A stretch of 7,934 bases of DNA from Vulcanimicrobiota bacterium. Its GTDB lineage: Bacteria; Vulcanimicrobiota; Vulcanimicrobiia; Vulcanimicrobiales; Vulcanimicrobiaceae. Both the position numbers and the translations under genes were made by a program. The notes below the pieces were generated by a model. That model was not told where the DNA came from. It searched no databases and saw only the letters and a program-made list of their open reading frames with translations. This document shows positions 1 to 6,479 of this stretch, in pieces (position 1 is the stretch's first letter; every line of letters begins with the position of its first letter). The stretch is from NCBI GenBank assembly GCA_014304965.1, contig JACRTZ010000102.1, positions 1 to 7,934 of the forward strand, in the 5' to 3' direction.

Positions 1-109
1 GCGCAATATTTTTATAGGCTCAACGTCATATTCCAAATTTCGAGATTTTCGTGTGGCCCGCCCGCATGAGCGACCCGCAAAGGAGTGCTGTCATTAAATA
101 AGCGGTGCC

Positions 110-145
110 CTTTCGACCGATCCGCGCCGTCTTGCGACCGATCCG
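110..145. repeat. Tandem direct repeat, 21-base period, possible operator
   Basis: Bases 110-124 and 131-145 read CTTTCGACCGATCCG and CTTGCGACCGATCCG. That is 14 of 15 identical, with starts exactly 21 bases apart, which is two turns of B-DNA. A partial third match, GACCGA, lies at 170-175 but is out of phase. Direct half-sites two turns apart are typical of operators bound by a dimer or by tandem monomers on one helix face. The repeat lies about 220 bases upstream of the likely sigma-factor start. Its role as a regulator site is an inference. Confidence 0.4.
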
Positions 146-260
146 TGGCGCCGTTACGGGACTAAAGTGGACCGAAGGATGCCCGACGGTGCTAAGCGAG
201 GGCGTCGGTGACGAGCGCAGCCACGGATGGCGAAAGCGAGGAGTCCGCCGAGTCCCAGGA

Positions 261-277
261 GGCTGCGGGACGCAGCC
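261..277. other. GC-rich hairpin in the leader
   Basis: GGCTGC (261-266) and GCAGCC (272-277) form a perfect 6-bp stem with the 5-base loop GGGAC. No run of T follows on either strand close enough to make a rho-independent terminator. It may be a structure in the 5' leader of the sigma-factor transcript, or simply a chance palindrome in GC-rich DNA. Confidence 0.25.
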
Positions 278-365
278 GATTCGACGTCCCGAGCGTGCGC
301 CGTCGGGCACCCGAGGTCCAAAAAATCAAGCGAGGGCGTCACAAAGTCGAGCACCGCGCGTTATC

Positions 366-890
366 ATGACCAGGGTGGAGAACGTCTTCGTTCTTGGAGT
401 GGACCGGGCGCTTGAAGCAGAGATGCGCATCGAGCGGCTGGTGAGCGAGCACCAGACGAAGCTAGCCCGGTTCGTCCGGCGGTTCGTGGACGATCGCGAG
501 GCCGCGCTCGACCTGACCCAGGACGCGTTTTTCGCGGCCTACCGTATGCTCAAGAGCGACCCGCAGCGGCCGCTCACGGCCGGGTGGCTCTACAAAACCG
601 CCACCAACCACGCGATTTCGCTGCTGCGCAAGAAGAAGCGGCGCGGCGAAACGCTGCCGCTAGAAGAAGCGGCGGGCGCATTTCGGCTGGACGAAAGCAC
701 GGCCGACTCGCTCGACCTGCAAACGGCGCTGAACCGCTTACCGGCAGAACAACTCGCGTGCGTCATGCTGACGAGTTATGCCGGCTACTCTTCCCAAGAA
801 GCGGCGCTAATTTTGAATACCTCCGCCGATGCGGTCCGCCAACGCGTGCATCGCGCGATGCGGTCCATGCGTCAGGTCATGGCGCGCTGA
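366..890 (+). CDS. ECF-type RNA polymerase sigma factor
   Basis: Predicted 174-residue sigma-70 family protein of the short, extracytoplasmic-function type, which directs core RNA polymerase to a stress regulon. Region 2 spans about residues 24-92: a helix with RFVRRFVDD is followed by the conserved LTQDAFFAAYR segment (50-60), which matches the DxxQExF-type core-binding and -10 motif, and then GWLYKTATNHAISLLRKKKRR (73-93). Region 4 is at about 119-170, with LNRLPAEQL and a helix-turn-helix (YSSQEAALIL...SADAVRQRVHRA) that should read the -35 element. Nothing is seen between the two except a short acidic linker. The start is uncertain: ATG 366 is the first plausible one, but ATG 423 lies just before region 2, and neither has a clear Shine-Dalgarno. 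The frame opens at GTG 105, but the extra 87 residues look non-coding. The stop overlaps the start of the anti-sigma gene by one base (TGATG), so the pair is probably translationally coupled. Confidence 0.9.
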   Translation: MTRVENVFVLGVDRALEAEMRIERLVSEHQTKLARFVRRFVDDREAALDLTQDAFFAAYRMLKSDPQRPLTAGWLYKTATNHAISLLRKKKRRGETLPLEEAAGAFRLDESTADSLDLQTALNRLPAEQLACVMLTSYAGYSSQEAALILNTSADAVRQRVHRAMRSMRQVMAR

Positions 891-1588
891 TGCGCGATCA
901 CGCCCGGTACGAGTCGCTGGGCGGCGCGGTGGCGCTCGGCGAAGCGAGCGCCGGCGAGCGCGCGGAGTTCGGCGCGCACGCGGCCGGCTGCAAAGAATGC
1001 GCGGACGCGGCCGGCGCGGCGATCGCGGTGCGCGAGCGCTTTGCCCGCGCGGAAGATTCCGAGCGCTGGAGCCCGTCGCTCGAAACCGCAGTCGCCGAGA
1101 GAATTCACGAGCGCCGCAATGCAAAGTTCAAACTGACCACGAGCGTGCTCGCCTACGCGATCGGAGCCTCGGTGATCGTCAACGTGGGGTTCGTCTCCGG
1201 CCTCGCGGGGCGTGCGCTCGATGGGCTGCGCGTCGTACCGGACTACCGGTATGCGAGCGTGCAACGAATCGCGTTCGAGCGTCGCGCAACGCCGGTGCCG
1301 GTGGCGGTGGCCGCGAGCCTCCACCGTCAAACGGTCACGTTAACCTTTTCGCAACAGCCGCAGCGTTTCACCGGCGCCTCGCATCGGACGGGGCGTTTGC
1401 ATGGCGCCGCGGTCGCTCGCGCGAGCCGCCCCGCAACGGACGTACTTTCGGGCCTGCGGCTCGATGCGGACCCGGCCGATTCGCAAGCGCTCGCTCTGAT
1501 GACGGAGCTCTGCGGCGAGCCGGCAGCGAATGCCGCGCGCGGCGACGCTCCGTTCCCCGACTGCGCCAACCTCGAAATGTCGCCGTAG
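890..1588 (+). CDS. Zinc-finger transmembrane anti-sigma factor
   Basis: Predicted 232-residue membrane protein that should hold the preceding sigma factor inactive. The N-terminal cytoplasmic part has the sequence HAAGCKEC at 30-37, an HxxxCxxC motif (H30, C34, C37). This is the signature of zinc-binding anti-sigma domains of the RsrA/RseA-like ZAS group, in which zinc release on oxidation can free the sigma factor. One hydrophobic helix at about 81-103 (TSVLAYAIGASVIVNVGFVSG) follows a basic stretch, giving an N-in/C-out topology. The 130-residue outer part has no family I recognise. It carries two cysteines (C208, C225) that could form a disulphide. The start ATG shares its A with the sigma-factor stop, which supports both the start and coupling. 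Family assignment rests on the motif, helix and gene order; the sensed signal is unknown. Confidence 0.82.
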   Translation: MRDHARYESLGGAVALGEASAGERAEFGAHAAGCKECADAAGAAIAVRERFARAEDSERWSPSLETAVAERIHERRNAKFKLTTSVLAYAIGASVIVNVGFVSGLAGRALDGLRVVPDYRYASVQRIAFERRATPVPVAVAASLHRQTVTLTFSQQPQRFTGASHRTGRLHGAAVARASRPATDVLSGLRLDADPADSQALALMTELCGEPAANAARGDAPFPDCANLEMSP

Positions 1589-1644
1589 CCGGTTCGCGGG
1601 ACGGCGCTTGGTGGGAGAAGAAGGGCGAAACCACCACCGATTTC

Positions 1645-1650
1645 AAGGAG
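1645..1650 (+). promoter_or_regulatory. Ribosome binding site of the cytochrome c gene
   Basis: AAGGAG ends 10 bases before the GTG at 1661. It is one of the few clear Shine-Dalgarno sequences in the window and decides the GTG start. The 72-base gap before the gene (1589-1660) shows no obvious promoter. TGGTGG (1609-1614) and CCACCA (1631-1636) could pair across a 16-base loop but have no T-run. Confidence 0.65.
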
Positions 1651-1660
1651 AACTGCGCGC

Positions 1661-2077
1661 GTGAACCGTTACTTGCCGCTGCTGCTGGCTAGCGCTCTGG
1701 GGCTTTCGACGTTCGTCGGCTGCACCAAGGCCTCGACGACCGAGACGAATACGACGACCGTGAACCCTGCGGCGACCGGCCCGGTGACGGACGTCGGTTC
1801 GAGCGGACTCAAGCCGACGGGCACCGAGGCGCCGGTAGGCGCCGGAGACGCGGGCGCCGGCAAGTCCGTCTTCACGCGCAATTGCGCGTCGTGCCACGGC
1901 GCCGTTGGGACCGAAGGCGGCATCGGGCCAAGCCTCAAGAATGAGAAATCGCGCAAGAATACCGCGGCGGCGATCGCCTGGATCAAGAATCCGCAGCCGC
2001 CCATGCCCAAACTCTATCCTTCGCCGCTGAACGAAAAAGACGTGGCCGACGTGGCCGCCTACGTCGAGTCGCTCTAG
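1661..2077 (+). CDS. Lipoprotein mono-haem cytochrome c
   Basis: Predicted 138-residue class I-like c-type cytochrome, a small electron carrier outside the cytoplasmic membrane. The N-terminus is a signal peptide (MNRYLPLLLASALGLSTFVG) followed by C21. The FVGC sequence resembles a lipobox, so the protein is probably lipid-anchored. A flexible linker rich in Thr, Gly and Pro spans about 22-62. The haem site is CASCH (C75, C78, H79), inside AGKSVFTRNCASCHG. Met115 in QPPMPKLYP is the likely sixth ligand. The C-terminal helix DVADVAAYVESL is typical of the family. Start GTG 1661 is fixed by the AAGGAG site and the signal peptide. The stop lies 16 bases before the proposed start of the photolyase-family gene, so the two are likely co-transcribed. 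The redox partner is unknown. Confidence 0.92.
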   Translation: MNRYLPLLLASALGLSTFVGCTKASTTETNTTTVNPAATGPVTDVGSSGLKPTGTEAPVGAGDAGAGKSVFTRNCASCHGAVGTEGGIGPSLKNEKSRKNTAAAIAWIKNPQPPMPKLYPSPLNEKDVADVAAYVESL

Positions 2078-2093
2078 CGAAGATAACCACGCC

Positions 2094-3539
2094 ATAGCGC
2101 GCGCGCTTTTTCTCTTCTCGCGCGATCTGCGGCTGGCGGATCACGCGGGTTTGGCCGAGGCGGCGCGTGCGGGGGACGTCGTGCCCGCGCTCGTCTTCGA
2201 CCCCGCGACGCGCGATCGCATCGGCGCCTCGCCGCGGCGCGCGGCCTTCTACTGCGGGGCGGTCGAATCGCTGCGCAAATCGCTCGAAGAACGCGGAGCA
2301 AAACTCGTCGTGCGTCGCGGCCCGCTCGCGGTTACCGCGCGCGCCCTCGCGCGCGACGTCGGCGCGGAGACGGTGGCGTTTTCGTCGGGCTACGATGCGG
2401 AAAGCACGAAGCGTCAGCGCGCGCTGCAGGCGCGCTTGGAAGAAGCCGGTCTCCGCGCTCTCGCGGTGCACGACGCGCCGGCCGTTGCGCCCGAGGAAAC
2501 GGCAGCCGCGCGCAGCGCCGACGGCGGAGTCGGCTACCGTGCGCTCGTTCCGTATCTCAGCGCGTGGCAAGAGTCGGTACCGGAGCCCGTCACGAGCCGG
2601 CCGCGCTTCGTCAGCGCCGACGTGAGTTCGGACCTGCCGCCGGTCGCGACCGAATTCGGTGCCGTCGCGGTCGAGGAGCCGCCCTCCGAAGCGCGCGCGC
2701 TCGAGGCGCTCGAAAGATATCTTGCAGGCCCGGCGCTTCTCTACCGCCTCGAGCGCAACGTCCCGGGCGGCGAGCGGACGTCGCATCTGGCCGCGGACCT
2801 GTCGTTCGGAACGATCGCCGCCCGCACGGTCGTCGCAGAAACGGCGAAGCGCGAGCGCGATCCCTTTTTGCTCGCCGAGGAGCGACTTTCGCTCAAGACC
2901 TTTCGCCTCGCGGTCGCGCACCGCGATTTCTTCTTTCAACTCGCCTGGTTTTTCGAAACGCGCGAGGACGCGCCGTTACAGCAGCGGATGCGCGGCTTTC
3001 CATTCGTCACGAAGCACGCGTCCCTCAAAGCTTGGCGCGAAGGCCGCACGGGCTATCCCTTGGTGGACGCGGGCATGCGCGAACTGCGGGCGACGGGCTG
3101 GATGCATCCACGCGTGCGCGCGATCGCCGCGTCATTCTTGTGCTTCGATCTCGGGGTGCATTGGCGGGTCGGCCGCGACACGTTCGAGGGATTGCTGATC
3201 GAAGACGATCCGGCGCTCGCGAACGGCAACTGGCAATGGATCGCGGGCGTCGGTGCCGACCTCGCGCAGTTTCCGCGCATCTACAATCCGCAAAAGCAGG
3301 CCCGCAGTTACGATCCGCGGGGCGCCTACGTGCGCGCGTGGCTTCCGGAGCTTGCCGCACTGCCCGATGCCGACGTCCTCGATCCAAGCGCCGGCTCGCG
3401 CCGTCCGCAACTCGCGTTGCCGCTCTATGATGAAGGAGCGCGTTACCCGCAGCCGGTCGTGGACCACGGAACGGCGGCGCGAGCGTTCCTGCAGCGCTAT
3501 GCGGACTTCACGGCGGGAGCAAAGAGCGAGCGGCATTAG
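2094..3539 (+). CDS. Photolyase/cryptochrome-family flavoprotein, apparent ATA start
   Basis: Predicted 481-residue FAD protein of the DNA photolyase/cryptochrome superfamily, in which classical members use blue light to repair pyrimidine dimers. The N-terminal alpha/beta domain begins ARALFLFSRDLRLADH and continues VVPALVFDP. YRALVPYLSAW at about 148-158 matches the end of the antenna domain. The helical FAD domain shows RTSHLAADLSFGTIA (228-242), REGRTGYPLVDAGMREL, ATGWMHPRVRAIAASFL, WRVGRDTF, NGNWQW and RSYDPRGAYVRAWLPELA. Numbered from the ATA codon, FAD-domain residues such as R340, R342 and D372 match E. coli PhrB R342, R344 and D374. Several substrate residues differ (see findings), so the repair activity is uncertain. 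No ATG, GTG or TTG occurs in frame upstream of 2151, and a TTG start there would delete the first beta strand. ATA 2094 aligns with PhrB Met1. The gene lies between the cytochrome and exporter genes with short gaps. Confidence 0.85.
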   Translation: MARALFLFSRDLRLADHAGLAEAARAGDVVPALVFDPATRDRIGASPRRAAFYCGAVESLRKSLEERGAKLVVRRGPLAVTARALARDVGAETVAFSSGYDAESTKRQRALQARLEEAGLRALAVHDAPAVAPEETAAARSADGGVGYRALVPYLSAWQESVPEPVTSRPRFVSADVSSDLPPVATEFGAVAVEEPPSEARALEALERYLAGPALLYRLERNVPGGERTSHLAADLSFGTIAARTVVAETAKRERDPFLLAEERLSLKTFRLAVAHRDFFFQLAWFFETREDAPLQQRMRGFPFVTKHASLKAWREGRTGYPLVDAGMRELRATGWMHPRVRAIAASFLCFDLGVHWRVGRDTFEGLLIEDDPALANGNWQWIAGVGADLAQFPRIYNPQKQARSYDPRGAYVRAWLPELAALPDADVLDPSAGSRRPQLALPLYDEGARYPQPVVDHGTAARAFLQRYADFTAGAKSERH

Positions 3540-3558
3540 GCGCGGAGAACGGGGGGAC

Positions 3559-5451
3559 GTGCCGGATTCGAGCCAGGCTCAGCAGCGCGAGGTTATTCGC
3601 CGCGTCCTCAAGGACGCTCGGCCGTATTATCCTCGCCTGGCGCTTGCGATGTTTTTCGGCGTACTCGCCGGCCTCGGGCCGCTGTCGTATCCGATCGGAC
3701 TCCAGCGCATCATCGACGACGCGCTGATCGGCGCGCCGAGTGCTTTGGCGAATCCGGCGAATTCGTTGCCCGGTGCGCTTTCCGGCATCGCCATGAAGCC
3801 CTCGGCAACGGCGCCGAACGCCGCCGTAACGGCTGCACCGCGCCGGCCGACCCCAGCCGAAAAGACGCATCGCGACGTCAATTTGCTGTACATCATCGTC
3901 GCGGCGCTCTTCGTCATCAATCTCATCGCCTATTCGGCACAGTACGGCCAGAGCTACCTGACTGCATGGAGCGGCCAGCGGCTGGTCGCAAATTTGCGCG
4001 TGCGATTGTTCGATCGCGTGCTTTCGCTTCCGCTCGGCGAGTTCGACAAGTGGCGGCCCGGTGAATTTTTGTCGCGCTTTTCGAACGACCTCGCGATCAT
4101 GACCGATGCCGTGAGCATCTCGCTGCCGCAACTGTTCCAAACGCTCATCACGCTCGCGGGCGCGCTCTATATCCTGTTCTCGCACGACTGGCTCTTGACG
4201 CTGTGCCTCTTGGTCTTTGCGCCGGTGGTCAACTACGTCGTCGCCACCTTCACCCGTTTGATCTCGCAGGGCACGCAGAGTACGCAGGAGCGGGTCGCCG
4301 ACCTCTCCGCCAATTTGACCGAGACCTTGCAGGCGCAGCGCATCGTCAAAGCCTTCCGGCGCGAGAAGTACGAGAGCGAGCGCTTCCGCAACAACAACGA
4401 AGCGTACTTCGGCGCGTTCATGAAGCTGACGCAGCTCGGATTGACGCAGACCCCCGTCGTGGGCATGATCCTGGCGGTCGCCATGCTGGCGATCGTCCTG
4501 TTCTCGGCGCGCGAAGTCATCGTCGGCCGCATGAAACCCGGCGAAGTCTTCCTGTTCTGGGGCGCCGTCGTCGTTGCGATCAATCCGATCAATCGGTTTG
4601 CGACGTACGTCGGAGACCTCTCGAAAGGCGTCATCGGGGCCAGCCGCGTGTACGAAGTGCTCGACTTGCCGAGCGAGCGCGACGACGAGGGCGCGGCCGC
4701 CATCGCGCCCGCCGAGATACTGGGCGCACTACAATTCGAAAACGTCACGTTCGCCTACGATCTCGCAAGCGCGCCCGTGCTTCACGACCTTTCGGCCGGC
4801 ATCGAAGCGGGCGAAATCGTCGCGCTCGTTGGTCCGTCCGGAGCCGGCAAGACGACGATCGTCAACCTCGTGCCGCGGTTCTACAAGCCGCAGATCGGCC
4901 GCATCACGCTGGACGGCATCGACCTCGCGCGGCTGAGCCTCTCCGCGCTGCGCGGCGCGATTGCCATCGTGCCCCAAGAGCCGCTGCTCTTCAGCGGGAC
5001 GATCGAAGAAAATATCCGGTACGGCCGCCTCGACGCGACGCGCGCGGAAATCGAATCGGCCGCACGCGAAGCCAACGCCGACGAGTTCGTGCGCGAGTTT
5101 CCACAAGGGTACGAGACGCGCGTCGGCGATCGCGGCGTGCGGCTCTCAGGAGGTCAACGCCAGCGGATTTCGATCGCGCGGGCCGTCTTACGCGACCCGC
5201 GAATCCTCATCCTCGACGAAGCGACGAGCGCACTCGACAGCCATTCCGAGCGCTTGATCGAAGCGGCGCTCGACCGGCTCTTGCCCGGGCGCACGACCTT
5301 GATCATCGCGCACCGTCTTTCGACGATTCGGCGCGCGCACAAGATTCTGTACATCGACGCGGGCCGGGTCGTGGAGGCGGGATCGCATCAGGAATTGATG
5401 GCGGCCGGCGGCGCCTACGCGCGCCTGCACGCCGCGCAATTCGTTTCGTGA
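3559..5451 (+). CDS. MsbA-like ABC exporter (fused TMD-NBD)
   Basis: Predicted 630-residue half-transporter of the ABCB/MsbA type, which works as a dimer and moves lipids, lipid-linked sugars or drugs out across the inner membrane using ATP. The membrane domain has six likely helices at about 27-46, 109-131, 189-210, 211-231, 299-317 and 328-346. A roughly 50-residue Ala/Pro-rich stretch (57-107) separates helices 1 and 2. The ATPase domain has Walker A GPSGAGKTT (425-433), Q-loop Q473, signature LSGGQ (529-533), Walker B ILILDE (D553, E554), SALD D-loop and H-loop H585; all catalytic residues are present. The GTG start is preceded by a purine-rich GGAG/GGGGGG stretch. The longer open frame upstream overlaps the photolyase gene and is not conserved-looking. 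The stop overlaps the next glycosyltransferase start by four bases (GTGA), which suggests a glycan or glycolipid cargo, but the substrate is not shown by sequence. Confidence 0.93.
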   Translation: MPDSSQAQQREVIRRVLKDARPYYPRLALAMFFGVLAGLGPLSYPIGLQRIIDDALIGAPSALANPANSLPGALSGIAMKPSATAPNAAVTAAPRRPTPAEKTHRDVNLLYIIVAALFVINLIAYSAQYGQSYLTAWSGQRLVANLRVRLFDRVLSLPLGEFDKWRPGEFLSRFSNDLAIMTDAVSISLPQLFQTLITLAGALYILFSHDWLLTLCLLVFAPVVNYVVATFTRLISQGTQSTQERVADLSANLTETLQAQRIVKAFRREKYESERFRNNNEAYFGAFMKLTQLGLTQTPVVGMILAVAMLAIVLFSAREVIVGRMKPGEVFLFWGAVVVAINPINRFATYVGDLSKGVIGASRVYEVLDLPSERDDEGAAAIAPAEILGALQFENVTFAYDLASAPVLHDLSAGIEAGEIVALVGPSGAGKTTIVNLVPRFYKPQIGRITLDGIDLARLSLSALRGAIAIVPQEPLLFSGTIEENIRYGRLDATRAEIESAAREANADEFVREFPQGYETRVGDRGVRLSGGQRQRISIARAVLRDPRILILDEATSALDSHSERLIEAALDRLLPGRTTLIIAHRLSTIRRAHKILYIDAGRVVEAGSHQELMAAGGAYARLHAAQFVS

Positions 5452-6479
5452 CCGAACGGGTCGTTCACGTCGCGGTGGACGCCCACAACCTTTCGCGCGA
5501 CAACCGGGGCATCGGCCGGTACGCGCGCGCCGTGCTGAGTCGCGCGCTGAACCGCAAAAACGTGCGCTTCACGCTCGTCGTTCGCGGTTTGCTGCCGCGC
5601 GCGGCCGCGCTCTCGCGCGCGCTCGGAGGCGCCGCCGTCACCGTCGCTCGACGGATTCCAAGGGACGCCGACGTCGTCTGGTTCCCTTGGAATGGCACGT
5701 TCCTCGAAACGAACCTGCCCTCGGTCGCGACCATTCACGATGCGGCGCCCTTCGCATTTCCCGCAAGCGATCCGCGCAGGCGGCGCGTCGAACAGATCCC
5801 GTTCTTGAAAACCGCGGCAACGGCCGCGAAGATTTTGGTGCAATCCGCCTTCACCGCCTCCGAGGTCGAACGCCGGCTCGAGGTCGCGCGGGAGCGGATC
5901 GTCGTTACGCCGCTCGCGGCCGACCCCGTGTTTTCGGTCGGACCGGTCGGCAAGCTGCCGGCGGCCGTGGCTGCGCGGCCCTACATTCTTCATGTCGGCG
6001 CGCACGACGAACGCAAGAACACGACAACCTTGCGTGACGCGTACGCGCGCGCGTTTCCTGGAGGCGAGATCGCTCTGGCGTTCACGCACCGGCCGCCGTG
6101 GCCGCTTCCGGCCGGCGCCGTGGTCGCCGGCGCGCCCGACGACGTGACCCTCGCCGCGCTGTACCGCGGGGCAACGCTCGTCGCGATGCCCTCGACCTAC
6201 GAAGGTTTCGGCTTCCCGCTGATCGAGGCGATGGCGTGCGGTACGCCGGTGCTCGCCGCGAATGCGGGTTCGCTGCCGGCAATCGGCGGTGACGCCGCGG
6301 CGTACGTCGACGAGGCGCTTGACGCAGTCGCGTGGTCGGCGGCGTTGCACAGGCTCATCAACGACGAAAAGGAACGCGCGCGGCGCGGAGCGCTCGGCCC
6401 GGGACAAGCGGCGACGTTTTCATGGGAGCGCTGCACGGACCAAACCCTGTCGGTCCTGCGTGACGCTGCGTCACACTAG
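5448..6479 (+). CDS. GT4-type glycosyltransferase
   Basis: Predicted 343-residue GT-B fold enzyme of the GT4 group, transferring a sugar from a nucleotide donor, probably in glycan or glycolipid assembly at the inner face of the membrane. The N-terminal Rossmann domain has DAHNLSRDNRGIGRYARAVL, the glycine-rich acceptor-side loop common in this group, and TIHDAAPFAFP. The donor-binding domain starts near 179 with ILHVGAHDERKN (R189, K190) and has the E-x7-E motif YEGFGFPLIEAMACGTPV (E252, E260), which contacts the nucleotide sugar. Length is normal for compact GT4 enzymes. GTG 5448 overlaps the exporter stop (GTGA) and lacks its own Shine-Dalgarno, so translation is probably coupled. The gene runs 9 bases into the opposite-strand glycosyltransferase at its 3' end. 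Donor and acceptor cannot be told. Confidence 0.9.
   Translation: MTERVVHVAVDAHNLSRDNRGIGRYARAVLSRALNRKNVRFTLVVRGLLPRAAALSRALGGAAVTVARRIPRDADVVWFPWNGTFLETNLPSVATIHDAAPFAFPASDPRRRRVEQIPFLKTAATAAKILVQSAFTASEVERRLEVARERIVVTPLAADPVFSVGPVGKLPAAVAARPYILHVGAHDERKNTTTLRDAYARAFPGGEIALAFTHRPPWPLPAGAVVAGAPDDVTLAALYRGATLVAMPSTYEGFGFPLIEAMACGTPVLAANAGSLPAIGGDAAAYVDEALDAVAWSAALHRLINDEKERARRGALGPGQAATFSWERCTDQTLSVLRDAASH

Larger units (their letters stand above)
1..365. other. Leader region without a convincing gene
   Basis: The first 60 bases or so are clearly AT-rich against a very GC-rich window, as expected for a promoter or intergenic region. The rest is GC-rich. Frames are open here on both strands, but their translations are Arg/Pro/Gly-rich and low in information, with no recognisable family. 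They look like GC-driven artefacts. The stretch holds a direct repeat with a 21-base period (110-145), a short GC hairpin (261-277) and a 13-base repeat (194-206 and 328-340). It probably contains the promoter of the sigma-factor operon, but I cannot place a -35/-10 pair with confidence. No tRNA or rRNA is evident. Confidence 0.55.

Noticed and set aside
261..277. Rho-independent terminator in the leader
   Set aside because: The stem is perfect but short, and no T-tract follows on either strand.
105..365. N-terminal extension of the sigma factor from GTG 105
   Set aside because: The 87 extra residues are Arg/Pro/Gly-rich, do not match sigma region 1 or 2, and include the direct repeats; region 2 begins only after about 423.
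584..889. Longer start for the anti-sigma frame inside the sigma gene
   Set aside because: This part overlaps region 2 and region 4 of the sigma factor in another frame; ATG 890 forms a TGATG junction and is followed at once by the ZAS domain.
1609..1636. Possible terminator hairpin between the anti-sigma and cytochrome genes
   Set aside because: Only a 6-bp stem with a 16-base loop and no following T-run; too weak to call.
1983..2939. 318-residue open frame on the minus strand
   Set aside because: Antisense to the photolyase-family gene; Arg-rich composition without motifs, typical of GC-rich shadow frames.
5415..6407. 330-residue open frame on the minus strand
   Set aside because: Fully antisense to the plus-strand GT4 gene, which has clear conserved motifs; the frame itself has none.
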